A program made the translations under genes and the position numbers. Under the pieces are notes generated by a model. That model was not told the origin of the DNA and did no database searches. It worked only from the letters and a program-made list of their open reading frames with translations. Below, in pieces: positions 43,387 to 52,105 of a stretch of DNA of 64,000 bases. The stretch's first letter is position 1; the number at the start of each line of letters is the position of its first letter. The stretch is from Kribbella sp. ALI-6-A (GTDB lineage Bacteria > Actinomycetota > Actinomycetes > Propionibacteriales > Kribbellaceae), in assembly GCF_001984195.1 (NCBI RefSeq), contig NZ_MTQN01000004.1, positions 62,001-126,000 of the forward strand, in the 5' to 3' direction.

Positions 43387-46300
43387 AGGTCGTGATCATC
43401 GGGGCCGGAATGGCCGGGACCCGGTTGGCCGAACTGCTGCGGGTCGACGGGCACACAGTTGACCTGCTGGGTGACGAGCCGTACTACCAGCGCCACCGGC
43501 TGACGGAGTACGTCGCCGGGCGCGGCGCGCAGCCGGGAGCTGACGCGCTGGCCAGCTCAGGACCGGCCATCAGTGCCTCCGCGGGTTTGGCTTCCGTCGC
43601 GGCAACGCGGGTGCTGCGTGAAGCTCGGGTGGTCGTCGACAACTCGGGCCAGGAGCACGCCTACGACCACCTGGTGTTCGCCACCGGGGCCGAGCCGGTC
43701 CAGCCGGCGTCGGGCGAGGTCGCGCAGGTGTTGCGGACGGCGGAGGACGCGCAGCGCATCGTCGACGCCGCGGCGACCGCGCGGCGAGTGGTCGTGCTGG
43801 GTGGCGGCATACTGGGTGTCGAGACGGCCTGCGCCCTGCGGGAGCGCGGTGTGGCCGTCACCCTGGTGCACGACGGCGAGACCTTGCTGAACACGCGAAT
43901 CCGGTCGACCGCCGGCCGGCAGATCACGCGGCTGGTACGCCGGCTCGGCATCGAGGTGGTGCTGCAGGCGCGCGTGCAGGTGACCGAGACCCGCGACGGT
44001 CGGTTCCGGGCGTTGCACCTGGCCAGCGGGCAGACCGTGTTCGGCGATCTGCTGGTCGCCACCTGCGGGGTCCAGCCGCGCAGTGAGCTGGCGAAGCAGG
44101 CCGGTCTGGACCTCGGTGCGGCCGGAGGGATCACTGTCGATTCCTCGCTGACCACCGCCGACCCCCGGGTGCACGCGATCGGCGACTGCGCCGAGGTCGG
44201 CCAGGTGGTGAGCGGCACGGTGGAGGCGGCCTGGGAGCAGGCCGAGGTGCTGGCGGACGTGCTGAACGGACGGCCGGCGCGGGAGCTGGCGCCGGAGGTG
44301 CTCAGGCTGACCGCCGGCGGGCTGGACGTGATGGTGCTCGGCGACCGCGACGCCGACGGGCACGTCGTACGGCTGGCCGATGGTGAGCGGTACGTGCGGG
44401 CCGTGCTGGTGGACGGTGTGGTCCACGCGGCGGTGACCGTGAACGCGCCGGAGGTGGCGGCCGAGCTGGTGCTGCTGGCCGACCGGCGGACCGAGGTCGT
44501 GCCCGAAACGTTGCTTGGAGCAACGGAAGCGCCGAAGAAGGCCAAGCCGGTGTGCCGGTGCAACGGCGTGACCCGGGCCGTGATCGAGGCGGCGTGGAAG
44601 GCCGGTGCCGACAGTGTCGACGGCATCGCGGCGCAGACCAGAGCGACCACCGGCTGCGGCAGCTGCACCGGTGCGGTGGGTGATCTTCTCGAGCGGCTTC
44701 GGCGCGGTGAGACCGAACCCGTCCCGACTAGGAGGGCGACGATGACAGAGCTCGGCAACGCGAAACACCTGGTGGTGGTCGGTGGCGGTATGGTCGCGCA
44801 CCGGCTGGTCGAGGCCCTGCGGTCGCGGGACACCAGCGTCGAGTGGCGGATCACCGTGCTCGCCGAGGAACCGCGCCTCCCGTACGACCGGGTCGCGCTG
44901 ACCAGCTACTTCTCCGGCCGCGACCCGCACGATCTCAGCCTCGGCGAGCCCGAGCTGTGGGACGACCCGGCCGTCACCCTGCGCAAGGGCGTGACCGTCG
45001 CCGCGCTCGACGTCGAGGCCAAGACTGTCCGGACCGTGCGCGACGAGGTGATCGCGTACGACGAACTGGTGCTCGCGACCGGCTCCAGCGCCTTCGTGCC
45101 GCCGGTCAAGAACAGCGACGCGCAGGGCTGCTTCGTCTACCGCACGATCGACGACGTCGCCGCGCTGCGCACGTACGTCGAGCGCCTGCGCACCGAGCGC
45201 GAGGCGACGCAGGAAACGCCGCGGCGCGGGTTGGGGCTCGGGTCCACGGCCCCGGCGGAGTCTCGGCCGGTGCACGGTGTCGTGGTCGGCGGCGGTCTGC
45301 TCGGGCTGGAGGCAGCGGGTGCCTTGCGCGCGCTCGGCGCCGTCACCAGCGTCGTCGAGTTCGCGCCGCGGTTGATGCCGCTGCAGGTCGACGAAGGCGG
45401 CGGTAGTGCGCTCGCGCGGCTCATCCGCGGTCTCGACGTCGATGTGCGGACCTCGACCCAAACCACCCGGGTCAAGCTCACCTCCCAGGGCGCGGCGCGC
45501 GCGATGGCTGTTGCCGAGGGCCCGGATCTGCCCGCGGACGTGGTGGTGTTCGCGACCGGCGTACGGCCGCGGGACGAACTGGCTCGCGCGGCCGGCCTGT
45601 CGGTCGGCGAACGCGGCGGCGTCGTGGTCGACGACTCGTGCCGGACGTCGGTGCCGGGCGTCTGGGCGATCGGCGAGGTCGCCTGCATCGAGGGACGCGT
45701 CTGGGGTCTGGTCGCGCCGGGCTACGCGATGGCCGAGATCGTGGCCGACCGGCTGCTCGGCGGTCAGGCGACCTTCCCCGGCGCCGACTCGTCGACCAAG
45801 CTGAAGCTGCTCGGCGTCGACGTGGCCAGCTTCGGCGACGCGTTCGGGACCACCGAGGGCGCGCTCGACATCGTGTACGCCGACCCGGTCGCGGGCGTCT
45901 ACAAGAAGCTCGTCCTGTCCGACGACGCGCGCACGCTGCTCGGCGGGATCCTGGTCGGCGACGCGTCGGCGTACGCGGCGCTGCGGCCGATGGTGGGACG
46001 CGAGCTCGGCACCGATCCCGCGTCGTACCTGCTGCCGGAGGGCGCGCAGCCGGTCAAGCTCGAGCTGCCCGACGACGCGCCGGTCTGCTCCTGCAACAAC
46101 GTTGCCGCCGGCGCCATTCGGTGCGCGGTCCGGGACGAGGGGTGCGGTGATCTCAAGTCGCTGTGCTCCAAGACGAAGGCCGGGACGAGTTGTGGGTCCT
46201 GCTTGCCGATCGTGAAGAACCTGCTGAACGCCGAGCTCGCCGCGGCCGGCGTCGAGGTGAGCAAGGCGCTGTGCGAGCACTTCGCGCTGTCGCGGGCCGA

Positions 46301-47387
46301 GCTGTTCGACGTCGTCCGGGTGACCGGGCTGCGCACGTTCAGCGAGATCGTCGAGCGGCACGGCAACGGGCGCGGCTGCGACATCTGCAAGCCGGTGGTG
46401 GCGTCGATCCTGTCCAGCCTGGACCCGGGCGGCCACGTGCTCGACGGCGAGCGGGCCACGCTGCAGGACACCAACGACCACGTGATGGCCAACATCCAGA
46501 AGGACGGCACGTACTCCGTCGTCCCGCGGATCCCCGGCGGCGAGGTGACGCCCGAGGGGCTGATCGCGATCGGCGAGGTGGCCCGCGACTTCGGGCTCTA
46601 CACGAAGATCACCGGCGGGCAGCGGGTCGACCTGTTCGGGGCGCGGATCGAGCAACTGCCGGCGATCTGGGCGCGGCTGGTCGAGGCCGGATTCGAGTCC
46701 GGACACGCGTACGGCAAGGCGTTGCGCACGGTCAAGTCCTGCGTCGGATCGACCTGGTGCCGGTACGGCGTCCAGGACTCGGTGGGCATGGCGATCGCGC
46801 TGGAGCTGCGCTATCGCGGGTTGCGGTCGCCGCACAAGCTCAAGCTGGGCGTCTCCGGCTGTGCGCGCGAGTGCGCCGAGGCCCGCGGCAAAGACGTCGG
46901 GGTGATCGCGACCGAGTCCGGCTGGAACCTGTACGTCGGCGGCAACGGCGGGATGACGCCGCGGCACGCGCAGCTGCTCGCCTCCGACCTGACCGACGAG
47001 CAGTTGCTGCAGGCCATCGACCGGTTCCTGATGTACTACATCCGCACCGGCGACCGGCTGCAGCGCACGGCCGTCTGGATCAACGAGATCGACGGCGGGC
47101 TGGAGCACGTGCGCGACGTCGTACTGAACGACAGCCTGGGCATCGCGGCCGATCTCGACGCCGCGATGGCCGCGCACGTCGACTCCTACGTCGACGAGTG
47201 GCGGGCGACCCTGCAGGACCCGGCCAAGCTTTCCCGGTTCGTGTCGTTCGTGAACGCGCCGGACCAGCCCGACGCCGACCTGCGCTACGTGGTCGAACGC
47301 AGTCAGCCCCGCCCGGCGACCCCGGCCGAGCGAGGAGAACTCGAGCCGGTGCTGCTGGCCGGCCCGCGATTGGAGGTACGCCGATGA
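43383..47387 (+). CDS. nirB: Fused FAD/NAD diaphorase (NasB-like) and nitrite reductase large subunit NirB
   Basis: A 1334-aa protein. Residues 1-453 form a complete FAD-dependent oxidoreductase (VVIIGAGMAGTRLAELL; NAD motif LGGGILGVETA) ending in a BFD-type [2Fe-2S] domain (Cys391, Cys393, Cys425, Cys428). Residues 454-1334 are a full NirB: FAD/NAD domains, two more BFD-like modules (VCSCNNVAAGAIRC; GCDICKP) and the siroheme/[4Fe-4S] site Cys1120-x5-Cys1126 and Cys1160-x3-Cys1164. It reduces nitrite to ammonia with NAD(P)H. An AGGAGG followed by ATG at 44742 lies inside, so NirB may also be made alone. 4-bp overlaps join it to nasA and nirD. Confidence 0.92.
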   Translation: MKVVIIGAGMAGTRLAELLRVDGHTVDLLGDEPYYQRHRLTEYVAGRGAQPGADALASSGPAISASAGLASVAATRVLREARVVVDNSGQEHAYDHLVFATGAEPVQPASGEVAQVLRTAEDAQRIVDAAATARRVVVLGGGILGVETACALRERGVAVTLVHDGETLLNTRIRSTAGRQITRLVRRLGIEVVLQARVQVTETRDGRFRALHLASGQTVFGDLLVATCGVQPRSELAKQAGLDLGAAGGITVDSSLTTADPRVHAIGDCAEVGQVVSGTVEAAWEQAEVLADVLNGRPARELAPEVLRLTAGGLDVMVLGDRDADGHVVRLADGERYVRAVLVDGVVHAAVTVNAPEVAAELVLLADRRTEVVPETLLGATEAPKKAKPVCRCNGVTRAVIEAAWKAGADSVDGIAAQTRATTGCGSCTGAVGDLLERLRRGETEPVPTRRATMTELGNAKHLVVVGGGMVAHRLVEALRSRDTSVEWRITVLAEEPRLPYDRVALTSYFSGRDPHDLSLGEPELWDDPAVTLRKGVTVAALDVEAKTVRTVRDEVIAYDELVLATGSSAFVPPVKNSDAQGCFVYRTIDDVAALRTYVERLRTEREATQETPRRGLGLGSTAPAESRPVHGVVVGGGLLGLEAAGALRALGAVTSVVEFAPRLMPLQVDEGGGSALARLIRGLDVDVRTSTQTTRVKLTSQGAARAMAVAEGPDLPADVVVFATGVRPRDELARAAGLSVGERGGVVVDDSCRTSVPGVWAIGEVACIEGRVWGLVAPGYAMAEIVADRLLGGQATFPGADSSTKLKLLGVDVASFGDAFGTTEGALDIVYADPVAGVYKKLVLSDDARTLLGGILVGDASAYAALRPMVGRELGTDPASYLLPEGAQPVKLELPDDAPVCSCNNVAAGAIRCAVRDEGCGDLKSLCSKTKAGTSCGSCLPIVKNLLNAELAAAGVEVSKALCEHFALSRAELFDVVRVTGLRTFSEIVERHGNGRGCDICKPVVASILSSLDPGGHVLDGERATLQDTNDHVMANIQKDGTYSVVPRIPGGEVTPEGLIAIGEVARDFGLYTKITGGQRVDLFGARIEQLPAIWARLVEAGFESGHAYGKALRTVKSCVGSTWCRYGVQDSVGMAIALELRYRGLRSPHKLKLGVSGCARECAEARGKDVGVIATESGWNLYVGGNGGMTPRHAQLLASDLTDEQLLQAIDRFLMYYIRTGDRLQRTAVWINEIDGGLEHVRDVVLNDSLGIAADLDAAMAAHVDSYVDEWRATLQDPAKLSRFVSFVNAPDQPDADLRYVVERSQPRPATPAERGELEPVLLAGPRLEVRR

Positions 47388-47725
47388 GTGTCACCAGTGT
47401 TGCTACCGCGGTCTGCTCGTACGACGCGTTGCTGCCCGAGCGGGGCGTCGCCGCGCTGGTCGACGGACGGCAGATCGCGCTGTTCCGCACCTACGACGGC
47501 GAGGTCTTCGCCCTGGACAACCAGGATCCCTTCAGCGGGGCGAACGTGCTGTCGCGCGGCATCGTCGGGAACCGCGGCGACGTGCCGACGGTGGCGTCGC
47601 CGATGTTCAAGCAGGTCTTCGACCTGCGCACCGGAGCCTGCCTGGACGACCCGGCGGTCGCGGTCGCGGCGTACCCGGTGACGGTCGTCGACGGACAGGT
47701 GCTGGTGAGCCTCGGTGAAGGCTAA
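47384..47725 (+). CDS. nirD: Nitrite reductase small subunit
   Basis: A 113-aa Rieske-fold subunit of NAD(P)H nitrite reductase (ALVDGRQIALFRTYDGEVFALDNQDPFSGANVLSRGIV). As is usual for NirD, the Rieske Cys/His cluster ligands are absent, so it is structural. ATG 47384 overlaps the NirB stop by 4 bp (ATGA), with GGAGG about ten bases upstream. It partners the NirB half of the fused protein. Confidence 0.95.
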   Translation: MSVTSVATAVCSYDALLPERGVAALVDGRQIALFRTYDGEVFALDNQDPFSGANVLSRGIVGNRGDVPTVASPMFKQVFDLRTGACLDDPAVAVAAYPVTVVDGQVLVSLGEG

Positions 47726-48842
47726 ACCGGGACCGCTCAGCGGCTGCACGATCGCGGTCACGGCGCACCGGCGGGCCGAGGACCTGATCGCGTCGTTCGA
47801 GCGGCGCGGGGCGAAGGTGCTGCACGCGCCGACGCTGCAGATCGTGCCGGCGCCCGACGACCAGGCGCTGATCGAGGCCACCCGGCGGGTGATCGCCAAT
47901 CCGCCCGATGACGTGGTGGTGACCACCGCCGTGGGTTTCCGCGGGTGGGTCGAGGCGGCGGACACGGCTGGGCTCGCGGCGGATCTGCTCGGGACGCTGG
48001 AGCAGTCGCGGCTGCTTGCGCGGGGGCCGAAGGCTCGAGGTGCGATTCGTGCCGCGGGGTTGGTGGAGCACTGGTCGGCTCGCTCGGAGACGACTGCCGA
48101 GGTGGTCGAGTGGCTACGGGAGCAGGGCGTCGCGGGGCGGAAGATCGTCGTACAGCTGCATGGGATGTCGGAACCAGGTCTGCAGGACTCGCTGCGGCAG
48201 GTCGGTGCTTCGGTGCGCGGGCTGGAGGTGTACCGGTGGGGGCCGGCGCCGGACCCGGTCGCGGTCGAGCGGGTGATCGGGCAGATCATCGCCGGGGCTG
48301 TAGACGCGGTCGTGCACACGTCGGCGCCGGCTGCTCAGGCGATGCTGGACGCGGCTGCTCTGCATGGGCAGTACGACGCGTTGGTGGGGGTGCTGCGGAC
48401 CGGGCGCGTGCTGAACGCTTGCGTGGGGCCGGTGACTGCTGGTCCGTTCGTGGCGCTGGGGTTGGATCCGTTGGTGCCTGATCGGTATCGGTTGGGTGCT
48501 TTGATTCGTAGCGTCACCGATCGTTTGACCGACGACAACGCGCGGTCGATCGAGACGTCCTTCGGCCAGCTGATCATCCGGGGCGGGGCCGCTGTGCTCG
48601 ACGGTGTCGTCCTGCCGCTCGGCCCCGGGCCTCGGGCCGTGCTGGCCGCTCTGGTGGAAGCTGGTGGTGACGTGGTCTCTCGCCCTGAGCTGCTGGCGGT
48701 TTTGCCGGGGGCCGAGGACGTGCACGCTGTCGAAGTCACCGTCAACCGGTTGCGCACTGCCGTCGGTCGCCCAGAACTCGTCCGCACCGTTGTCCGGCGC
48801 GGCTACCGCCTGGCGGTCGAACCGTCGGTGGTGGCGACGTGA
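47715..48842 (+). CDS. Uroporphyrinogen-III synthase fused to a winged-helix DNA-binding domain
   Basis: A 375-aa two-domain protein. Residues 1-260 are HemD-like (GCTIAVTAHRRAEDLIASFERRGAKVLHAPTL-type N terminus, GVAGRKIVVQLHG, VHTSAPAAQAML), the enzyme closing the tetrapyrrole ring. Residues about 280-370 are an OmpR/PhoB-type winged helix (FGQLIIRGGAAVLDG, VVSRPELLAVLPG, VEVTVNRLRTAVG, RTVVRRGYRLAVE). In this operon it can supply precursor for siroheme, the NirB cofactor. The DNA-binding tail suggests it also regulates, perhaps its own operon (inference). GTG 47715 overlaps nirD by 11 bp. Confidence 0.9.
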   Translation: MKAKPGPLSGCTIAVTAHRRAEDLIASFERRGAKVLHAPTLQIVPAPDDQALIEATRRVIANPPDDVVVTTAVGFRGWVEAADTAGLAADLLGTLEQSRLLARGPKARGAIRAAGLVEHWSARSETTAEVVEWLREQGVAGRKIVVQLHGMSEPGLQDSLRQVGASVRGLEVYRWGPAPDPVAVERVIGQIIAGAVDAVVHTSAPAAQAMLDAAALHGQYDALVGVLRTGRVLNACVGPVTAGPFVALGLDPLVPDRYRLGALIRSVTDRLTDDNARSIETSFGQLIIRGGAAVLDGVVLPLGPGPRAVLAALVEAGGDVVSRPELLAVLPGAEDVHAVEVTVNRLRTAVGRPELVRTVVRRGYRLAVEPSVVAT

Positions 48843-48870
48843 GGACGCTCTTGCCTGTGGAGGTATCCCG

Positions 48871-49590
48871 ATGATCGATCTGGTGGCTGCGGCGCACGGT
48901 ACCGCGGATCCGCGGGGGATTCGAACTGTTCACGAGCTTGTACGGGAGATGGCCCGCCAGCGGCCCGAGGTGCCGGTGTCGCTCGGTTTCGTGGACGTCG
49001 ACACGCCCGCTCTGCCGTCGCTGGTGTCGCGGGTTGTTGCTGATGGCAATCAGTTGGTGGTTGTCCCGTTGCTGCTGAGTGCCGGCTACCACGTCACCAC
49101 CGACGTCAACGCTGAGGCTTCGCGCCGCCCGCACGCGGTCACTGCGGCTGGTCCGCTCGGGCCTCACCTTGTCTTGGCCCAGATCCTTGCTGACCGCTTG
49201 ACTGAGCGTTGTGCGGATGGTCTCCCTGACGTCGACCACGTAGTGCTGGCAGCAGCCGGCTCCTCGGACCGCCGTGCCCTGCTCGACTGCTCCAGTGTCG
49301 CTGCGGACCTTTCTGCGCTGATCGACCGCCCGGTAGAGGTCGGCTATGTCTCGGGTGCCGGTGAACGCCTTCCTGCTGTCCTCGAGCGAACGCCGGGCCG
49401 AGTGGCCGTGGCCACCTACTTGCTGGCCCCCGGGTTCTTCGCCGATCGAGTAGCCACGACCGCAGCCCGGGCCGGCGCCCTCGCGACCGCGCCTTTGGGT
49501 GCCGACCCTCGCCTAGCGGCCCTGGCCCTTCACCGCTACGACCAGGCCCTCACCCGAACAACTCAACGCCACCCCGCCAAGGCCAGCTGA
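48871..49590 (+). CDS. Sirohydrochlorin chelatase (CbiX/SirB-like)
   Basis: A 239-aa protein of the class II chelatase family, two CbiX-like halves. It has the N-terminal metal-binding His in LVAAAHGTADPRG and a second conserved His in LLLSAGYHVTTDV. As the last gene of the nitrate operon it most likely inserts iron into sirohydrochlorin to form siroheme for nitrite reductase. Insertion of cobalt or nickel is the alternative in other family members. GGAGG upstream of ATG 48871. Confidence 0.9.
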   Translation: MIDLVAAAHGTADPRGIRTVHELVREMARQRPEVPVSLGFVDVDTPALPSLVSRVVADGNQLVVVPLLLSAGYHVTTDVNAEASRRPHAVTAAGPLGPHLVLAQILADRLTERCADGLPDVDHVVLAAAGSSDRRALLDCSSVAADLSALIDRPVEVGYVSGAGERLPAVLERTPGRVAVATYLLAPGFFADRVATTAARAGALATAPLGADPRLAALALHRYDQALTRTTQRHPAKAS

Positions 49591-49676
49591 CCGCTTCCGG
49601 ACATCGACCCGATTTCTCTTATAGATAAGCGCTTTCCAGCCCGAAACTGTCGGTGCCCTCCCGGAGACTGTTCCTC

Positions 49677-50909
49677 ATGGGCCTTTGCGACGAGCGACCG
49701 ATCTGGTCGATGAGCGGCAGCGAGATGCTGTCGACGCTCGACGCTGTCCAAGCCCAGATCGCCCACCTGCAGACCTACCGGCTGCAGCTCTTGGCGGCCC
49801 TGGACGCCAACGGTCTCGCTGCCGATGTGGGTGCCCGAGACACCGTCCAGCTCATCGCGCTACGCCACCGTCTGGACCCCACCGAGGTTCGCCGAGACCT
49901 CCGCCTGGCCACCGCGCTCCCGAAGTACCCCGACGTCGAGGCAGCCCTCCACCACACCTCACCGAGCACCACTGATCCGGCGGACCCCGCCGCTGCCGAG
50001 GTGGATGTTGGGGCTTTGGTGTTGCATCCGAGCCAGGCGGAGGCGATCGTCACCGCCCTGGAACGAATCCCCACCACCGCGATGGTCCCGGTCGCCGACC
50101 TCCAAGTCGCCGAACGCGAAATGGTCCGTGCCGCCCAGTTGTTATGTCCGGCGGAGCTCCGCAAGCTCGGCAAACGAGTCCGCGACACCCTCGACACCGA
50201 CGGCCCCGAACCCGCCGAAGTGCGCGCCATGACCGCAGAAACCCTCTGGCTCAAACGCGGCGACTACGGCGTCGAATTCGGCGGCTACCTAGCCGGCGAA
50301 CACGCCGAACTCCTGCAAACCCTGATCTTCGCCGGCGCCAAACCCCACCTCGCCCCCGACGGCACCCGCGACCCCCGCACCCGCGGCAAACGCCAAGCCG
50401 ACGCCCTCACCACCATCCTCACCATCGCCGCAGCCACCGGCACCGCGGCACCCGCCCACGGCGACATCAAACCCCACATCACCGTCACCATCGGCTTGGA
50501 CGACTTGATCGCCGGCACCGGCGTCGGCACCCTCGCTTCGGGCGCCACCCTGTCCACCGCCACCATCCGCCGCCTCGCCTGCGACGCCGGCATCATCCCG
50601 CTCGTCCTCGGCTCAGCCTCCGAACCCCTCGACGTCGGCACCGAACACCGCTTCGTCACCCGAGCCATCCGCCAAGCCCTGAACACCCGCGACAAAGGCT
50701 GCATCATCTGCCAAGCCCCACCCGCAATGTGCGAAGCCCACCACCTCATCCATTGGGCCGACGGCGGCCCCACGAACCTCACCAACCTCGCCCTGCTCTG
50801 CAAAGCCCACCACATCGACGTCCACCAAGGCCACTGGACCATCACCACCCACCAAGGCCACCCCCACCCCAACCGACCCACCTGGGCCAACCCGGACAAA
50901 CCCCCGTAG
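49677..50909 (+). CDS. DUF222 / HNH endonuclease-domain protein (13E12 family)
   Basis: A 410-aa protein with the N-terminal helical DUF222 domain (MLSTLDAVQAQIAHLQTYRLQLLAAL) and a C-terminal HNH nuclease. The latter shows a zinc-type knuckle CIICQAPPAMCEAHHLIHWADGG and the final NLALLCKAHHIDVHQ. Members are multi-copy in many actinomycetes (REP13E12 in M. tuberculosis) and behave like repeated, possibly mobile genes; function unproven. ATG 49677 has GGAGA ten bases upstream; GTG 49653 is an alternative. The 2.3-kb repeat tract begins directly downstream. Confidence 0.88.
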   Translation: MGLCDERPIWSMSGSEMLSTLDAVQAQIAHLQTYRLQLLAALDANGLAADVGARDTVQLIALRHRLDPTEVRRDLRLATALPKYPDVEAALHHTSPSTTDPADPAAAEVDVGALVLHPSQAEAIVTALERIPTTAMVPVADLQVAEREMVRAAQLLCPAELRKLGKRVRDTLDTDGPEPAEVRAMTAETLWLKRGDYGVEFGGYLAGEHAELLQTLIFAGAKPHLAPDGTRDPRTRGKRQADALTTILTIAAATGTAAPAHGDIKPHITVTIGLDDLIAGTGVGTLASGATLSTATIRRLACDAGIIPLVLGSASEPLDVGTEHRFVTRAIRQALNTRDKGCIICQAPPAMCEAHHLIHWADGGPTNLTNLALLCKAHHIDVHQGHWTITTHQGHPHPNRPTWANPDKPP

Positions 50910-51044
50910 TCCACCCAAGCCAACTGCCTCACCCGGCCGCTTCCAGGCTCGCCCGCCGCCACCCCAGCGGACTCGCCGAACCGGCACCCCACACGCCTGC
51001 TCACCCCACCTTGCGTCCACAGGCCTGCTCACCTCACGCGGCCA

Positions 51045-51128
51045 GACCCGCAGCAGGTCGTTGTTGGCGGCGACGGCCACCAGGACCGTGCCGTCACGCA
51101 ACACCGCCACCCCCAACGGGTTGGACTC
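51045..51128 (-). pseudogene. Fragment of a ScyD/NHL-type beta-propeller gene
   Basis: Twenty-eight codons read ESNPLGVAVLRDGTVLVAV then AANNDLLRV, the repeating blade motif (NPxGVAxLxDGxxxVA, NNDLLRV) of secreted ScyD/ScyE or NHL propeller proteins. Neither a start nor further blades are present on either side, so it is a gene scrap at the edge of the repeat tract. Confidence 0.5.
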
Positions 51129-51255
51129 GGTCGGCTCTCAGAGCGCAGCGAGCACGGCGGCCCAACAGAACAAGGTGATCTCGACTCCGACACCGTCCGC
51201 GACTCCGACTCCGACATCGTCCGCGATACCGCAGTTCCGCGACGCGCAGTTTTGG

Positions 51256-52105
51256 GACGCTGCTACCGGAGGAGCAGACGATCACCGCATCGACGATCGG
51301 CACGCGCAGCCGCCGCAACTGGCAGTGCCCCAGACCGAGGAGGACTCGGCAGGTCGTGCGCAACGACTCTGCAACGCCTCGCCGACTTTCAAGCGTTCGA
51401 CTCGACATCCTGCCTGCGCCTCACGCATGCCTACGGCCAGCCTAGGCAGCGTGGCTGCCCGAGTTATGCGACTGTCTCGGGACAGCCCCTGCACGGCCTC
51501 ATTGACTCTTCCAGCTCGGTGTCCACGCCTGCCGAGCGTGCTTCCCCAGGTATCCCAGCCGGCAGCGCCAGCCCGACTCCTGCAGCCTGCCCTGGAGCTT
51601 GCCCGACATGTGCGTCCGGTCGGCCCGGCGCGGCCTCACGTGTATCCCGACCTGCGATCTCGACTCCGACACCCGTCCGCGACGCTGCTACCGGAGGAGC
51701 AGTAGATCACCCCATCGACGATCGGCATGCGCAGCCGCCGCAGTAGGCGGTAACACAGGCCGCTTACGACTCGGCAGGTCGTGCGCAATGAGTCCGCAAC
51801 GCCTCCCCGACTTTCAAGTATTCGACTCGACATCTTGCCTGCGCCTCGCGCCTGCCTACGGTCAGGCTCGGCAGCCGCCTGCCCGAGTTATGCGGGCTGC
51901 TTGGGACAACCCCTGTGCGCGGCCCGACTGACTCTTCCACCTCGGCGCCCGCGCCTGCCGAGCCTGCATCCTCAGGTAGCCCGGCCTCCAGTGCCAGCCT
52001 GACTCCTGCAGCCTGCCCGACATGTGCGTCGGGTCAGCCTGGCGCGGCTTCCCCTGTATCCCGTGCGACACGCGTGGTCGACTGAACCTGCTGGCTCGCC
52101 CTGCG
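51256..52105. repeat. Two tandem copies of a 425-bp unit
   Basis: GACGCTGCTACCGGAGGAGCAG occurs at 51256 and again at 51681. After each come the same segments in order (GATCACC...ATCGACGATCGGCA.GCGCAGCCGCCGCA; ACTCGGCAGGTCGTGCGCAA; CCGACTTTCAAG.ATTCGACTCGACATC; CCCGAGTTATGCG; TTGACTCTTCCA), diverged by roughly 15-20 percent by eye. The end of each copy is the 160-bp repeat seen downstream. Confidence 0.7.

Noticed and set aside
43557..47177. A minus-strand open frame of about 1200 codons opposite the nirB fusion
   Set aside because: It mirrors the third-position GC of nirB, shows no motif and runs against a well-supported operon.
44742..47387. nirB as a separate gene only, starting at 44742
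   Set aside because: The upstream frame continues without a stop into it, so I annotate one fused gene and note the internal start instead.
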